A DNA stretch of 64,000 nt from an uncultured Verrucomicrobiales bacterium (lineage in GTDB: Bacteria > Verrucomicrobiota > Verrucomicrobiia > Verrucomicrobiales > Akkermansiaceae): contig CALBVY010000045.1 in the NCBI GenBank assembly GCA_937969495.1, positions 1 through 64,000 on the forward strand. Direction: 5' to 3'. The notes beneath the pieces were generated by a model. The model saw only the letters and a list, made by a program, of their open reading frames with translations. It did no database searches and was not told the DNA's origin. Position numbers and translations under genes: made by a program. Below are positions 18,043-27,904 of the stretch, piece by piece (position 1 is the stretch's first letter; every line of letters starts with the position of its first letter).

Positions 18043-19218
18043 ATGAAAATTACCGTTAAAATCATCGTGCCTCTGCTTATTCTTGCAGGTGCTTTTTTGT
18101 TGGGGAAGTTCCTCGTTAGCACCAAAGAGGAGCCAAAGAGTCAACAGCCTAAGCCCATTGTGCCGGTAGTGGATGTTATCACGGTGTCGCCCGCTGATCA
18201 TACCTCTTCAGTGATTAGCTATGGCACGGTGCAGAGTTATTTTGAAACCACAGTTATCCCCCAAGTGACGGGCAAAATCACCAAGGTCTCTGAACAATTC
18301 AAAGTAGGAGAGCGGGTGAAAAAAGGGGAGCTGCTGGCTACGATCGATGCCACTGACTACCAAGCTGCTCTTGCAAGTCAGCAGGCGAATCTGGCCCTTC
18401 AGCAGAGAGCGCTTGCTGAAGAAAAGATCCTAGCCCAGCAAGCAGCCGAAGACTGGGTAGCATCAGGTAGAAAGCTAACAGAAGCCTCTGATTTTGTTTT
18501 AAGAAAACCCCAGCTCTCTACCGCGCAGGCTAATATCACATCCGCAGAAGCAGCCGTGGACAAAGCGATCATAGATATCGAGCGTACCCAGCTCACCGCT
18601 CCCTATGATGCGGTAGTGACTGCGCGCACGGCATCTGTAGGTAACTTGGCCACCCCCCAGGTATCTTTAGGCACATTGATCGCTACAGAAAAAGCCGAGA
18701 TCCGGCTGCCTCTTACTGCTCAGCAGACGGCACGTGTGGTCATGCCTGCCCAGGATCAAACAAGTCAGCAAACGATTAGCCTGACGAGTCCTAACAATCC
18801 AGGTGTGAAATGGTCTGCCACCTTGGCGCGTGCCGAGCCTACCGTTGATCCACAGAACCAAGTCAGCTACGTGATTGCTGAAATTACCAACCCCTACAGT
18901 GGGGAGAAGCCGTTGCTGGTAGGCACTTTTGTCAATGCCGCTATCCCTGCGTTACCGATTACCAATGCCTATGAGATTCCAGAGTCGGCATTAGTGAATG
19001 ATTCCTATGTTTGGCTTGTGAATGAAGAGGATAAGTTACTGCGAGCTTCAGCGGCGCGGATTCATAGTCATGCAGGTCATGTCTATGTAAGTATTTCCTC
19101 AGAAGAGATCACGCCTCCTTTACGTATTATCTCACGGCCTTTGAGTAATTTCCGTGCTGGAGTTACTGTTAAGCCTAGTAAGACTCCTGATCAGGATGAA
19201 GCCGAGCCTAAGGAATAG
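18043..19218 (+). CDS. RND efflux periplasmic adaptor (membrane fusion protein)
   Basis: The 391-residue protein has an N-terminal membrane anchor ('IIVPLLILAGAFLLGKFLV') and lipoyl-like halves ('VIPQVTGKITKVSEQFKVG' and 'TQLTAPYDAVVTARTASVG'). A coiled-coil hairpin rich in Gln and Ala around residues 105-185 separates them, and a beta-barrel domain follows. It bridges the pump and the outer-membrane duct. The gene order duct-adaptor-pump makes a complete tripartite system. Confidence 0.92.
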   Translation: MKITVKIIVPLLILAGAFLLGKFLVSTKEEPKSQQPKPIVPVVDVITVSPADHTSSVISYGTVQSYFETTVIPQVTGKITKVSEQFKVGERVKKGELLATIDATDYQAALASQQANLALQQRALAEEKILAQQAAEDWVASGRKLTEASDFVLRKPQLSTAQANITSAEAAVDKAIIDIERTQLTAPYDAVVTARTASVGNLATPQVSLGTLIATEKAEIRLPLTAQQTARVVMPAQDQTSQQTISLTSPNNPGVKWSATLARAEPTVDPQNQVSYVIAEITNPYSGEKPLLVGTFVNAAIPALPITNAYEIPESALVNDSYVWLVNEEDKLLRASAARIHSHAGHVYVSISSEEITPPLRIISRPLSNFRAGVTVKPSKTPDQDEAEPKE

Positions 19219-19235
19219 ACCTACCAGTATTTATT

Positions 19236-22200
19236 ATGTCGCCTTTGGAAAAACACCCCTTCATCACCTGGTTTGCCACCAATCCGGTGGTGGCTAATAT
19301 TTTGATGTTTAGCATCCTAGCGGCAGGTATATTCACTGCACTAACGGTGAGAAAAGAGGGGTTTCCAGCCTTCGCTGCGGAAAAGGTAACGGTGGTCGTA
19401 CCCATTCGTGGAGGCACGCCAGAGAACGTGGAGCGAGGGGTGGCGATTAAGATTGAAGAAGCCCTGCAGTCGGTAAATGGGATTGATCATATCAGATCGG
19501 TAAGCCAAGAGAGTATGGCTACTATTACCGTTCAGGCTAAGGAAGGTTACCCAATTTCTAAGCTGCTTGATGATGTCAAAATACAAGTGGATGCTATTCC
19601 CTCATTCCCTGAGCAAGCGGAAAAACCGGTGATCACGGAGACAAAACGTGAAAATACAGTGCTCTGGGTGGAGCTCTACGGTGATGCCTCAGAAGAAGTG
19701 CTGAAAGAAACTGCTAGACGTGTGAGAGATGAGCTTCTGAGACAGCCTGCTATTTCAAAGATCGAGACCTTTGGTGCGCGTGACTATGAGATTTCTATTG
19801 AGCCATCCGAGGAGAAGCTCCGGTTTTACAATCTAACATTTGGTGAGCTGGCTGATGCTATTGCAAATAATTCCATCGATCTTGGTGGTGGGGTAGTGCG
19901 CTCTCAGCGCGGGGATATTTCCTTACGTGCGCGTGATCAGGCATACCGGAAAAGAGATTTTGAGAATATTCCCGTGCGTATGAATTCAGATGGCACCCGC
20001 ATCTTTGTGAAAGATGTGGCGGATGTGAGAGATGCTTTTGTGGATCAAGAGTTTATGAATCGTTTTCGTGGGAAGCACACGGCTAGTCTACGCATCCTTA
20101 CTGAAGGGAGTGACGATATCGTGGATGCTGTGAATCAGGCCCGTAAGGTGGTGGAAGATTATGAAGACCTTCCAGAAGGAGTAGAGCTAGCTAGCTGGTT
20201 AGATGGCGCTACTAATATTCGCGACCGCCTTGTTCTGTTAGGTAAGAATGGAGGGTTAGGAGTGCTCTTAGTGCTGGGTATTCTCATGATTTTTCTTAAC
20301 CTACGTTTGGCCTTTTGGGTAGCCATTGGTATTCCTGTGTCACTGGCAGGGGCAGTTATCCTTTTTCCGATACCTGGACTAGACCTCTCGATCAATGTTA
20401 TTTCCGCCTTTGGTTTTCTCGTGGTTTTGGGGATTGTTGTTGATGATGCTATTGTTATTGGTGAGTCCATTTACTCGGAGAAAGAGAAACAAAAAAATAT
20501 TGATGATGAAGGTAGCCCATTGCGGGCTACTGTCCGCGGTGTTAGCAAGGTGGTCACTCCAGCCACCTTTGGGGTGATTACTACGATTGCCGCCTTTCTT
20601 CCACTCACTCAGGTAAGTGGGAGGATGGGGAATGTCTTTGGGCAGATCGCCACTACGGTGATCTTCTGTCTGATATTTTCACTGGTGGAGTCAAAGCTGA
20701 TTTTGCCATCCCACCTCGCACATATCAACGTGCATAAAAAACCAGGCAATGCCATTTCGCGCGCTTGGTCGAGATTTCAGAAAGCTGTTTCAAGAGGGCT
20801 TCTCTGGCTGATTGATCAAGTCTACCGTCCGGTGATTCGTTGTTTGATTCCATGGCGGTATGCGGTTTTAGCAGGGTTTATTGCTGTGTTGATGGTTGTG
20901 ATTTACCTGTTTCCCGCTGGGCAGTTACGCTTTGTCTTTTTCCCGAATATTTATCAGGATAATGCTTCGGTAAACTTGGAGTTAGAGCAGGGGCAGTCTG
21001 TGGAGTATTTACATGCTAATGCGGACCGTATTGCCAATGTCGCTAGAGAGTTAGGGGCAAGGTATAAAGAGCAATACGGCCATAATCCATTCCAAGAAAT
21101 TCAGATTTCCGCCAGTTCTAATACCAAGGCATCCATCGCGGCGGAGATGACACGCTCCACCACACGGGAGTTTCTTCCTACTGAAAAAATCATTAAGGAC
21201 TGGAGGAAGGCTGTGGGGCAGATAGCAGGAGCAAGATCGCTAACGCTATCATCACGAGCAGGGCCGCCAGGTGGAGATTTGGTGGTGAATTTGGAAAGCG
21301 AAAATCTTGAGGAGCTCAAGGCGGTAGCGGATGATATGAAGCGCGTCATTGCTACCTATCCGGGGGTCTATGATATTCTTGATACCTTTGATTCAGGGAA
21401 ACCAGAGATCCTTTATTCGATTACCCCTGAAGGGCAGGCGGCTAATTTGAATAAACGAGACCTTGCCCAGAATGTGCGTGATGCATTTTTTGGTAGAGAG
21501 GCTCAGCGAGTGCAGCGTGGGCGAGATGAGGTAAAGGTGATGGTGCGTTATCCTATCGAGCAACGAAGTTCTATTGATACGCTAAGGAACATGCGGATTC
21601 GTAAAGCGGATGGGACCACTGTGCCGTTCTCTGTGGTTGCTAATACAACCTATTCGGAATCGCTAGCTTCCATCGAACGATATGATAACAAACGCGTAGT
21701 GGCCGTGGAGGCATCCATTGATAAGGCTGTTACTTCTTCAGAAGAAATTCTCGCCAGACTAAAGGAGGAGTATTTTGATGAAATGAAAGCAAAGTACCCA
21801 GAGATTTCCATTAGCCAGAGTGGGGAGGCAGAGCAGAGGGCGAAGTCGATGAAATCTCTCTTGGTAGGTTTTGCATTCTCAATTATCTTTATCTACATCC
21901 TGATCGCTATTCCTCTGAAGAGTTATGCCAAGCCTCTCATTATTATGTCAGTGATTCCGTTTGGAGTGATTGGTGCTTTGTTAGGACATTATTTGATGGG
22001 GATTCCTGTTTCTATTTTATCAGTTTTTGGGATTCTAGCGCTCTCTGGAGTGGTGGTGAATGATTCACTGGTGTTAGTCTGCCGCGTGGGTGATCTGCGT
22101 GATGAGGGGATGAGTATGGTCGATGCTTGTCGCAGCGCTGGGGCAGATCGGTTTCGTCCTATTTTGCTAACGACGTTGACAACATTTTTTGGTCTTGCTC

Positions 22201-22367
22201 CTTTGTTATTAGAAAAAGAAGTGCAGGCACAGTTCTTAAAGCCAATGGCGGCCTCACTGGCATTTGGTATTCTCTTTGCAACTATTATAACGCTTATTTT
22301 ACTGCCCTTGTTGTTATTGATAGCTAAGGATATTAAAACTGGATTTCAAAGGTGGATGAACTGGTAG
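19236..22367 (+). CDS. RND efflux pump, inner-membrane permease
   Basis: The 1043-residue proton-driven transporter has the AcrB-like plan of twelve membrane helices and two large periplasmic loops. The first helix is 'VVANILMFSILAAGIFTALTV'. The helix-4 motif 'FGFLVVLGIVVDDAIVIGES' carries the paired Asp of the proton relay, and the second half has 'ILALSGVVVNDSLVLVCRVGD'. It resembles the hydrophobic and amphiphilic efflux group more than the metal group, but the substrate cannot be read from sequence. Confidence 0.93.
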   Translation: MSPLEKHPFITWFATNPVVANILMFSILAAGIFTALTVRKEGFPAFAAEKVTVVVPIRGGTPENVERGVAIKIEEALQSVNGIDHIRSVSQESMATITVQAKEGYPISKLLDDVKIQVDAIPSFPEQAEKPVITETKRENTVLWVELYGDASEEVLKETARRVRDELLRQPAISKIETFGARDYEISIEPSEEKLRFYNLTFGELADAIANNSIDLGGGVVRSQRGDISLRARDQAYRKRDFENIPVRMNSDGTRIFVKDVADVRDAFVDQEFMNRFRGKHTASLRILTEGSDDIVDAVNQARKVVEDYEDLPEGVELASWLDGATNIRDRLVLLGKNGGLGVLLVLGILMIFLNLRLAFWVAIGIPVSLAGAVILFPIPGLDLSINVISAFGFLVVLGIVVDDAIVIGESIYSEKEKQKNIDDEGSPLRATVRGVSKVVTPATFGVITTIAAFLPLTQVSGRMGNVFGQIATTVIFCLIFSLVESKLILPSHLAHINVHKKPGNAISRAWSRFQKAVSRGLLWLIDQVYRPVIRCLIPWRYAVLAGFIAVLMVVIYLFPAGQLRFVFFPNIYQDNASVNLELEQGQSVEYLHANADRIANVARELGARYKEQYGHNPFQEIQISASSNTKASIAAEMTRSTTREFLPTEKIIKDWRKAVGQIAGARSLTLSSRAGPPGGDLVVNLESENLEELKAVADDMKRVIATYPGVYDILDTFDSGKPEILYSITPEGQAANLNKRDLAQNVRDAFFGREAQRVQRGRDEVKVMVRYPIEQRSSIDTLRNMRIRKADGTTVPFSVVANTTYSESLASIERYDNKRVVAVEASIDKAVTSSEEILARLKEEYFDEMKAKYPEISISQSGEAEQRAKSMKSLLVGFAFSIIFIYILIAIPLKSYAKPLIIMSVIPFGVIGALLGHYLMGIPVSILSVFGILALSGVVVNDSLVLVCRVGDLRDEGMSMVDACRSAGADRFRPILLTTLTTFFGLAPLLLEKEVQAQFLKPMAASLAFGILFATIITLILLPLLLLIAKDIKTGFQRWMNW

Positions 22368-22427
22368 AGGGTATATTTTTCATCGTAGCTTCATCATCAT
22401 TTCACAAAGCTGAGCTATTGTGTGGCT

Positions 22428-22691
22428 ATGCAAAACGATAAAGAAGCTATCAAGAAGATTACCGTGCGCCTGCCTCACTCTGTTTACCACGTATTACGGA
22501 ATCAGGCGTATCAGCAGAACGTTTCCCTGCCTGATTTTATCCGGAGAAAAATGGATATCAAACCACGGAAAGAACCTGTGAAGACGGATGAGGGGCGTTC
22601 TTTGGCAGCTCTTCCATTACGTGAGATTCTAGCGCAAACTACCCCAGCTGGTTTTGATCCTGATGATCGATTGGATTTTTTCCATGGCTGA
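22428..22691 (+). CDS. Ribbon-helix-helix protein (CopG/Arc-like), possible regulator or orphan antitoxin
   Basis: The 87-residue protein has an N-terminal ribbon-helix-helix segment ('KKITVRLPHSVYHVLRNQAYQQNVSLPDFIRRKM') and an extended tail ending 'FDPDDRLDFFHG'. Such proteins bind DNA as dimers. No toxin gene lies on either side. It starts 60 bp after the pump gene and ends 27 bp before the CYTH gene, so it could regulate the efflux operon. The ATG at 22428 is chosen over an in-frame GTG at 22422. Confidence 0.65.
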   Translation: MQNDKEAIKKITVRLPHSVYHVLRNQAYQQNVSLPDFIRRKMDIKPRKEPVKTDEGRSLAALPLREILAQTTPAGFDPDDRLDFFHG

Positions 22692-22718
22692 TTTTTTGAG
22701 ACGTGATAGCTAGAGCGT

Positions 22719-23174
22719 ATGCCTATCGAGATTGAGCGTAAGTTTCTAGTGTCAGGAATTCCACCATTGGGAAATGGAGTGACGATGGTGCAGGGGTACT
22801 TGTGTCATGATCGTGATCGCACTGTCCGTGTGCGAGTGGAGGGGGGGCGTGCAGTTTTAACGATTAAGGGAGCAACGGTAGGGATTTCTCGGGCTGAATT
22901 TGAGTATGAGATTCCACTGAAGGATGCAGAGGAACTTCTCAAGCTGGCGGTAAGTCCCGTGGTTAAAAAAACGCGTTACTACCATCAGTTAGGTAAACAT
23001 GTCTGGGAGATCGATGTCTTTGAGGGAGAAAATCAAGGTCTCATCGTCGCAGAGATCGAACTTACTGCTGAACAGGAAGAATTTGAAAAACCAGAATGGA
23101 TCGGGCAGGAGGTGAGCCATGATGGGCGGTATTCAAATTCCGCGTTGGCTCAGCTTCCTTATTCACAGTGGTAG
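22719..23174 (+). CDS. CYTH-domain protein (triphosphate-tunnel phosphohydrolase)
   Basis: The 151-residue single-domain protein has the defining N-terminal 'EIERKFLV' with alternating charged residues lining the tunnel ('RVRVEGGRAVLTIKG', 'FEYEIPLKDAEELL', 'WEIDVFEGENQGLIVAEIEL'). Family members hydrolyse inorganic triphosphate or related triphosphates with a divalent metal. Adenylate cyclase is the alternative in longer members. It converges on purL with a 4-bp gap. Confidence 0.9.
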   Translation: MPIEIERKFLVSGIPPLGNGVTMVQGYLCHDRDRTVRVRVEGGRAVLTIKGATVGISRAEFEYEIPLKDAEELLKLAVSPVVKKTRYYHQLGKHVWEIDVFEGENQGLIVAEIELTAEQEEFEKPEWIGQEVSHDGRYSNSALAQLPYSQW

Positions 23175-23178
23175 AGGT

Positions 23179-26100
23179 CTAACTGAAGTAATCAACGCCA
23201 GCTTTGAACAGGGGCTGGATTTTTTCTCCTGGGATGTTTTTAGCGACGTCGTTACCGCGGCGTTCTGTGTGTCCCATTTTACCGAGAACTCTTCCACAGG
23301 GACTGGTGATACCCTCGATGGCGTAGAGTGATCCATTAGGGTTATAGCGGATATCCATGGAGGGATTTCCTGAGAGATCAGTGTACTGTGTAGCGATCTG
23401 GCCGTTTGCTGCTAGGGCTTTAATTTCCTCCTCAGAGGCATAGAATTTACCTTCTCCGTGAGAAAATGGAACGGTGTGTAGATCTCCTAGTGTGGTATGG
23501 GAGAGCCATGGTGACTTGGTGGAGGCAACGCGTGTGGTGGCGTAGCAGGCGATGTGTCTGCCGATGTCATTGAAGGTGAGTGTGGGTGCTCCTGCTTGAG
23601 GTTCACGGATTTCACCGTAGGGAACGAGGCCAGTTTTGATGAGTGCTTGGAAGCCATTGCAAATACCTAACACTAAGCCGTCACGATTATGAATTAAGTC
23701 CATGATGGCATCAGATACCATGGGGTTACGGATGACGGTGGCGATGAATTTACCTGAGCCGTCTGGTTCATCTCCTGCTGAGAATCCTCCAGGGATCATG
23801 AGGATTTGAGACTCGCGAATTTTAGCGGCGAGGGCAGTGAGGGAGTCTTCAACTGCGTCAGAGGTGAGGTTACGGAATACGAGGATCTCTGAGTCTGCGC
23901 CAGCTTCATTGAAGGCCTTCGCAGAATCGTATTCGCTATTGGTTCCAGGGAATGCTGGGATGATGACTTTGGGGGATGCGGCTTTGGTGCTGCCGATATG
24001 TGTCTCTCCCTCATAGCTGAAGGTGTTGATTTGACGATGGGCTGCTGTGATATGCGTCGGGTAGGTGGACTCTAATGGTGTGGCCCATGCTGTTAGTATG
24101 TCGCTGAGAGGTATACTTTCAGAACCAATGGTAATGCTAGCATCTGGATGGGTGGTGCCGATGTGCTGTGCGTCGAGTTCCGCAGGGAGAAGTTCCCCAT
24201 TTTGCACCTCAATGATGAAGTTGAAATAAGACTCTGTGTAGAGTGTTTCATCATGGATATTCAGTGTGGCTCCAATGTGGTTTCCGAGCGCCATGGTGCT
24301 AATACCTGCGGCAATACCGCCTGAGGCGAGCGTGTGCATTGCGCGGATTTTTCCATCTTTGTTAAGCGCGTGAAGGATATCGGCAATGCGGATGAGGGCG
24401 GCGAAATCTGGGATGTGGTTTTCATCGCGTGGCACCTTGATAAAGAAGAGGTCGCTGTCTGTTTCCTTAAACTCTGGAGAGATAGCGAGGGTGCTTTTTC
24501 CAGGGGCAACAGCGAAGGAAACGAGGGTGGGGGGGACATCAATATCATTGAATGATCCTGACATGGAGTCTTTACCGCCGATGGCTCCGAGGCGTAGTTC
24601 ATTCTGTGCGGTGAAAGCGCCTAACAGTGCGGCAAAAGGTTTGCCCCAGCGTGCAGGGTCAGTGCCTAGTTTCTCAAAGTATTCCTGCAATGTGAGGCGG
24701 ATATCACCGAGGTGTGCACCTGCGGAGACGATGCGGCAAACAGATTCGGTCACGGCATAGAGTGCGCCATGGTAGGGGGACCAGCTTGCGATGTGAGGAT
24801 TAAATCCCCACGCCATGTAGGAGCAGGTGGTGGTGTTTCCTTTTAGCAGTGGGATCTTGGCCACCATGGCATCTGGTGGGGTGAGCTGGTGCTTGCCTCC
24901 AAAGGGTGAAAGCACCGTGCCTGCGCCTACTGATGCATCAAACTGCTCACCTAGGCCTTTTTGGGAAGCGGTGTTGAGGTCACTGAGGATGGCGGTGAAT
25001 TTGGAATGATGCGTGGGTAGCTGTGAATGATTGATTGCTGGTAGCGCTCTGCCAAGTGGGCAGGTGGAGCTGTTGGGTGTGGTGACCTCCACTTGACTCT
25101 CTAAGGTCACGCCATTGGTATCGAGGAATTCACGGGAGAAATTGACGATTTCCTTACCGCGCCATTTGATGATGAGGCGGCCTGTGTCTGTGACGTCGGC
25201 CACATGGGAGCACTCTAAGTTTTCTAGAGCACATTCCGCCATGAAGTAGTCGATCTCAGAAGGGTGCACACAGATCGCCATCCGCTCTTGAGATTCTGAG
25301 ATGGCAAGTTCGGTGCCGTCTAGTCCGGCGTATTTTTTCTTAACAGCGTCGAGATTAATTTCGAGAGATGGAGCGATTTCGCCAATGGCTACGGATACAC
25401 CACCTGCTCCGAAGTCGTTGCAGAGCTTGATCTTCTTGGCCAGTTCGGCTTTGCGGAAAAGGCGTTGGATTTTACGCTCGGTAGGAGCGTCTCCTTTTTG
25501 CACTTCGGCGGAGTTATTAAGGGCGGTATCGGTATGTTCCTTTGATGAGCCAGTGGCGCCACCCACTCCATCGCGGCCGGTGCGGCCACCAATAAGCAGG
25601 ATGACATCACCAGCGGTGGGGGTGCCACGAAAGACATTTTCCTTGGGAGCGGCGGCAACTACGGCACCTATTTCCATCCGCTTGGCGACGTAGTTCGGGT
25701 GGTAAACCTCAGAGACCTGCCCTGTGGCGAGACCGATTTGATTCCCATAGGATGAGTAGCCATCGGCTGCACCCTTACAGATCTTGCGTTGTGGAAGTTT
25801 CCCTGGAATGGTGTCTGCAAAGGGTGTGCGGGGGTCTGCTGCACCCGTGACACGCATGGCCTGAAAGATGTAAGAGCGGCCAGAAAGGGGATCACGGATA
25901 CAGCCTCCGAGACAGGTGGCGGCACCACCAAAGGGTTCTATCTCGGTGGGGTGATTGTGCGTTTCGTTTTTAAACATCAGCAGCCACTCTTGTTCCTCCC
26001 CATTGATGTCCACGGGGATGACAATGGATGCGGCGTTGATTTCCTCTGAGATTTCTACGTTATCGAGTTCACCTGTTTTGCGCAGTTCTTTCATGCCGAT

Positions 26101-26925
26101 CAGGGCGATGTCCATGAGCGTTTCAGGGCGGGTGCTGATCTTATCACCGTAGACTTCATTACGGATTTCCTGATAGCGGTGGTAGGCATTTTGAATAACC
26201 TCGGTGCCGTTCTGGAATGTTACGGTATTAATTTTGGTCGCAAAGGTGGTGTGACGACAGTGATCAGACCAGTAGGTGTCCAACATTTTGATTTCCGTGA
26301 TGCTCGGGTTACGTTTTTCTTGATCACGGAAATAAGTCTGGGTGAAGACCATATCAGCCAGTGACATGGCGAGCCCCATCTCTGAGCGTTTGGCGGCGAG
26401 TGCTACTTCGTCTGCAGAGATGAACCACTCAAGGATCTCTACATCAGCGGGTGTGTCTGAGTGTGTTCCAAGAGTCTCAGGTAGTAGCATGGACGCCTCA
26501 CGTGAATCTACGGCATTGATGACGTATTGTTTGATTTCCGTAATTTCACTCTCTGTAAGTGAGCCTTTAAGCACGATAATACGGGCAGAGGCTACGAGGG
26601 GGCGTTCATTGTGGGTTAAAATCTGCACACACTGAGCGGCGGAGTCTGCACGTTGATCAAACTGACCGGGGAGAAATTCTACTGCAAAGGCTGTCTCATC
26701 AGCTGCAATGGAAAGCTCAGGAGTGGCTGACGCAATCTGTGGCTCAGAGAAGATTAGCTTGGTGGCATTGGCAAACTCCGCATCCGTTAGCCCCTCTACA
26801 TCATAACGTTGGAGGATCCGAATACCTTCGAGGCGATCGAGACTGAAATTTTCACGGAGATTGTGCAGGAGTTCGCGGGCAGGTGCATTGAACTCAGATT
26901 GTTTTTCGACGAAGACGCGGTGCAT
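23179..26925 (-). CDS. purL: Phosphoribosylformylglycinamidine synthase, single-chain form
   Basis: About 1248 residues. It converts FGAR to FGAM in purine synthesis using glutamine and ATP. The N-terminal PurS-like part is followed by two AIRS-type synthase halves ('TYWSDHCRHTTF', 'NHPTEIEPFGGAATCLGGCIRD', 'LRLGAIGGKDSMSGSF') and a C-terminal class I glutaminase ('VLGICNGFQALIKTG' with the Cys, 'PFSHGEGKFYA' with the His). The length and the ATG at 26925 ('MHRVFVEKQ') match the clostridial-type fused enzyme. The track start at 26967 adds 14 residues with no family match. It faces the HMA gene across a 210-bp divergent region. Confidence 0.94.
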   Translation of the reverse strand: MHRVFVEKQSEFNAPARELLHNLRENFSLDRLEGIRILQRYDVEGLTDAEFANATKLIFSEPQIASATPELSIAADETAFAVEFLPGQFDQRADSAAQCVQILTHNERPLVASARIIVLKGSLTESEITEIKQYVINAVDSREASMLLPETLGTHSDTPADVEILEWFISADEVALAAKRSEMGLAMSLADMVFTQTYFRDQEKRNPSITEIKMLDTYWSDHCRHTTFATKINTVTFQNGTEVIQNAYHRYQEIRNEVYGDKISTRPETLMDIALIGMKELRKTGELDNVEISEEINAASIVIPVDINGEEQEWLLMFKNETHNHPTEIEPFGGAATCLGGCIRDPLSGRSYIFQAMRVTGAADPRTPFADTIPGKLPQRKICKGAADGYSSYGNQIGLATGQVSEVYHPNYVAKRMEIGAVVAAAPKENVFRGTPTAGDVILLIGGRTGRDGVGGATGSSKEHTDTALNNSAEVQKGDAPTERKIQRLFRKAELAKKIKLCNDFGAGGVSVAIGEIAPSLEINLDAVKKKYAGLDGTELAISESQERMAICVHPSEIDYFMAECALENLECSHVADVTDTGRLIIKWRGKEIVNFSREFLDTNGVTLESQVEVTTPNSSTCPLGRALPAINHSQLPTHHSKFTAILSDLNTASQKGLGEQFDASVGAGTVLSPFGGKHQLTPPDAMVAKIPLLKGNTTTCSYMAWGFNPHIASWSPYHGALYAVTESVCRIVSAGAHLGDIRLTLQEYFEKLGTDPARWGKPFAALLGAFTAQNELRLGAIGGKDSMSGSFNDIDVPPTLVSFAVAPGKSTLAISPEFKETDSDLFFIKVPRDENHIPDFAALIRIADILHALNKDGKIRAMHTLASGGIAAGISTMALGNHIGATLNIHDETLYTESYFNFIIEVQNGELLPAELDAQHIGTTHPDASITIGSESIPLSDILTAWATPLESTYPTHITAAHRQINTFSYEGETHIGSTKAASPKVIIPAFPGTNSEYDSAKAFNEAGADSEILVFRNLTSDAVEDSLTALAAKIRESQILMIPGGFSAGDEPDGSGKFIATVIRNPMVSDAIMDLIHNRDGLVLGICNGFQALIKTGLVPYGEIREPQAGAPTLTFNDIGRHIACYATTRVASTKSPWLSHTTLGDLHTVPFSHGEGKFYASEEEIKALAANGQIATQYTDLSGNPSMDIRYNPNGSLYAIEGITSPCGRVLGKMGHTERRGNDVAKNIPGEKIQPLFKAGVDYFS

Positions 26926-27014
26926 GATATGTGCTAGGTAGTGGCCGTATGAAACGGAAAACGGCATCCTAGGAGGAAGTTTTCACTGGGCAAGACCAAT
27001 GCGCACTGAAATCA

Positions 27015-27033
27015 CAAAACAATATTTGTTTTG
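27015..27033. promoter_or_regulatory. Inverted repeat in the purL / HMA-protein divergent region, candidate operator
   Basis: CAAAACA and TGTTTTG form a 7-bp perfect dyad around a 5-base AT spacer, 103 bp before the HMA gene and 90 bp before purL. A metal sensor or purine repressor could use such a site, but no regulator is encoded nearby. The region also holds a short tandem duplication (CCATACCCAAAAAT twice) directly before the HMA start. Confidence 0.3.
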
Positions 27034-27135
27034 AAAAACAAACTTATGGGAATAAACCCCTCCATGAATCATCTTACATGAAGATTACAGTCTATAACAA
27101 ACACAGAACCCATACCCAAAAATCCATACCCAAAA

Positions 27136-27729
27136 ATGAAAACAATCACTCAATTCTTATCTAGTGCCTTTATTCTCGGCTGCACGCAAGTCAGCATGGC
27201 TGCCGCTGATTGTGGTAGTGAAAAATGCGAGACCTCAAGTGCCGTAGCTCTCAAAGCAGTGGTGAAAAGCGCATGTGCGGACAAGGCCAACTGCGAGGAT
27301 GCAGCTCTAGCTGAAGGGCAAGAGCGTGTGCAATACCTTATTAAAGGAATGACCTGTGGTAGCTGTTCGAGCGCGGTAACAACTTCGCTTAAAAAGATAG
27401 CAGGCGTTACTGTGCAAAAAGTCTGTCACAAGTCAGGTATTGCGACCATTGACTTCGATGCTGCCAAGGTGAAAAAGGCAAACCTCATCGAAGCTATCAA
27501 TCAAGGTGATTTTACTATCACCGCTGAGCGCGTCACTGTGCCTGTATCAGGGATGACCTGCACATCATGCACAGGTAAAGTCACCAAGGCTCTCAATGCA
27601 ATTGAAGGGGTGACGGTAAAAACGGTCTGCCACAAAAGTGCTAAGGCAGTGGTGGATGTAGTTACCAGTAAGAGTAGCCGCGCTGCTGTTGTTAAAGCGA
27701 TCACAGCGAGTGGATATAAAGTCAGTTAG
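27136..27729 (+). CDS. Secreted protein with two heavy-metal-associated (HMA) domains
   Basis: The 197-residue protein has a signal peptide ending near 'SMAAADC', a Cys-bearing linker ('CGSEKCETSS', 'CADKANCEDA') and two HMA ferredoxin-like domains starting near residues 71 and 139. Each has GMTCxSC for Cu(I)-type metal binding. Each domain also carries 'VCHKS' in the second strand (near residues 96 and 165), where ordinary HMA domains have no Cys-His. It is probably a periplasmic metal chaperone or sequestering protein, with copper the likeliest metal from GMTCxxC. The metal is inferred. The neighbouring Cys-rich lipoprotein supports a shared role. Confidence 0.8.
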   Translation: MKTITQFLSSAFILGCTQVSMAAADCGSEKCETSSAVALKAVVKSACADKANCEDAALAEGQERVQYLIKGMTCGSCSSAVTTSLKKIAGVTVQKVCHKSGIATIDFDAAKVKKANLIEAINQGDFTITAERVTVPVSGMTCTSCTGKVTKALNAIEGVTVKTVCHKSAKAVVDVVTSKSSRAAVVKAITASGYKVS

Positions 27730-27904
27730 CTATCTAGCGATTTGTTATCAAAGCAGATCGATAAAGCCTAGCCTAGAACGTAAAGCCGTTTTTTTTATTT
27801 GCTAAATACTCTGTACACGCCGATATAAAAGCCAATGAGCAACTGCTCATATCATCTTGGTAAAGGTGCAAGCCTTTCCCTCCAAAACCAATAACCAATA
27901 CAAT

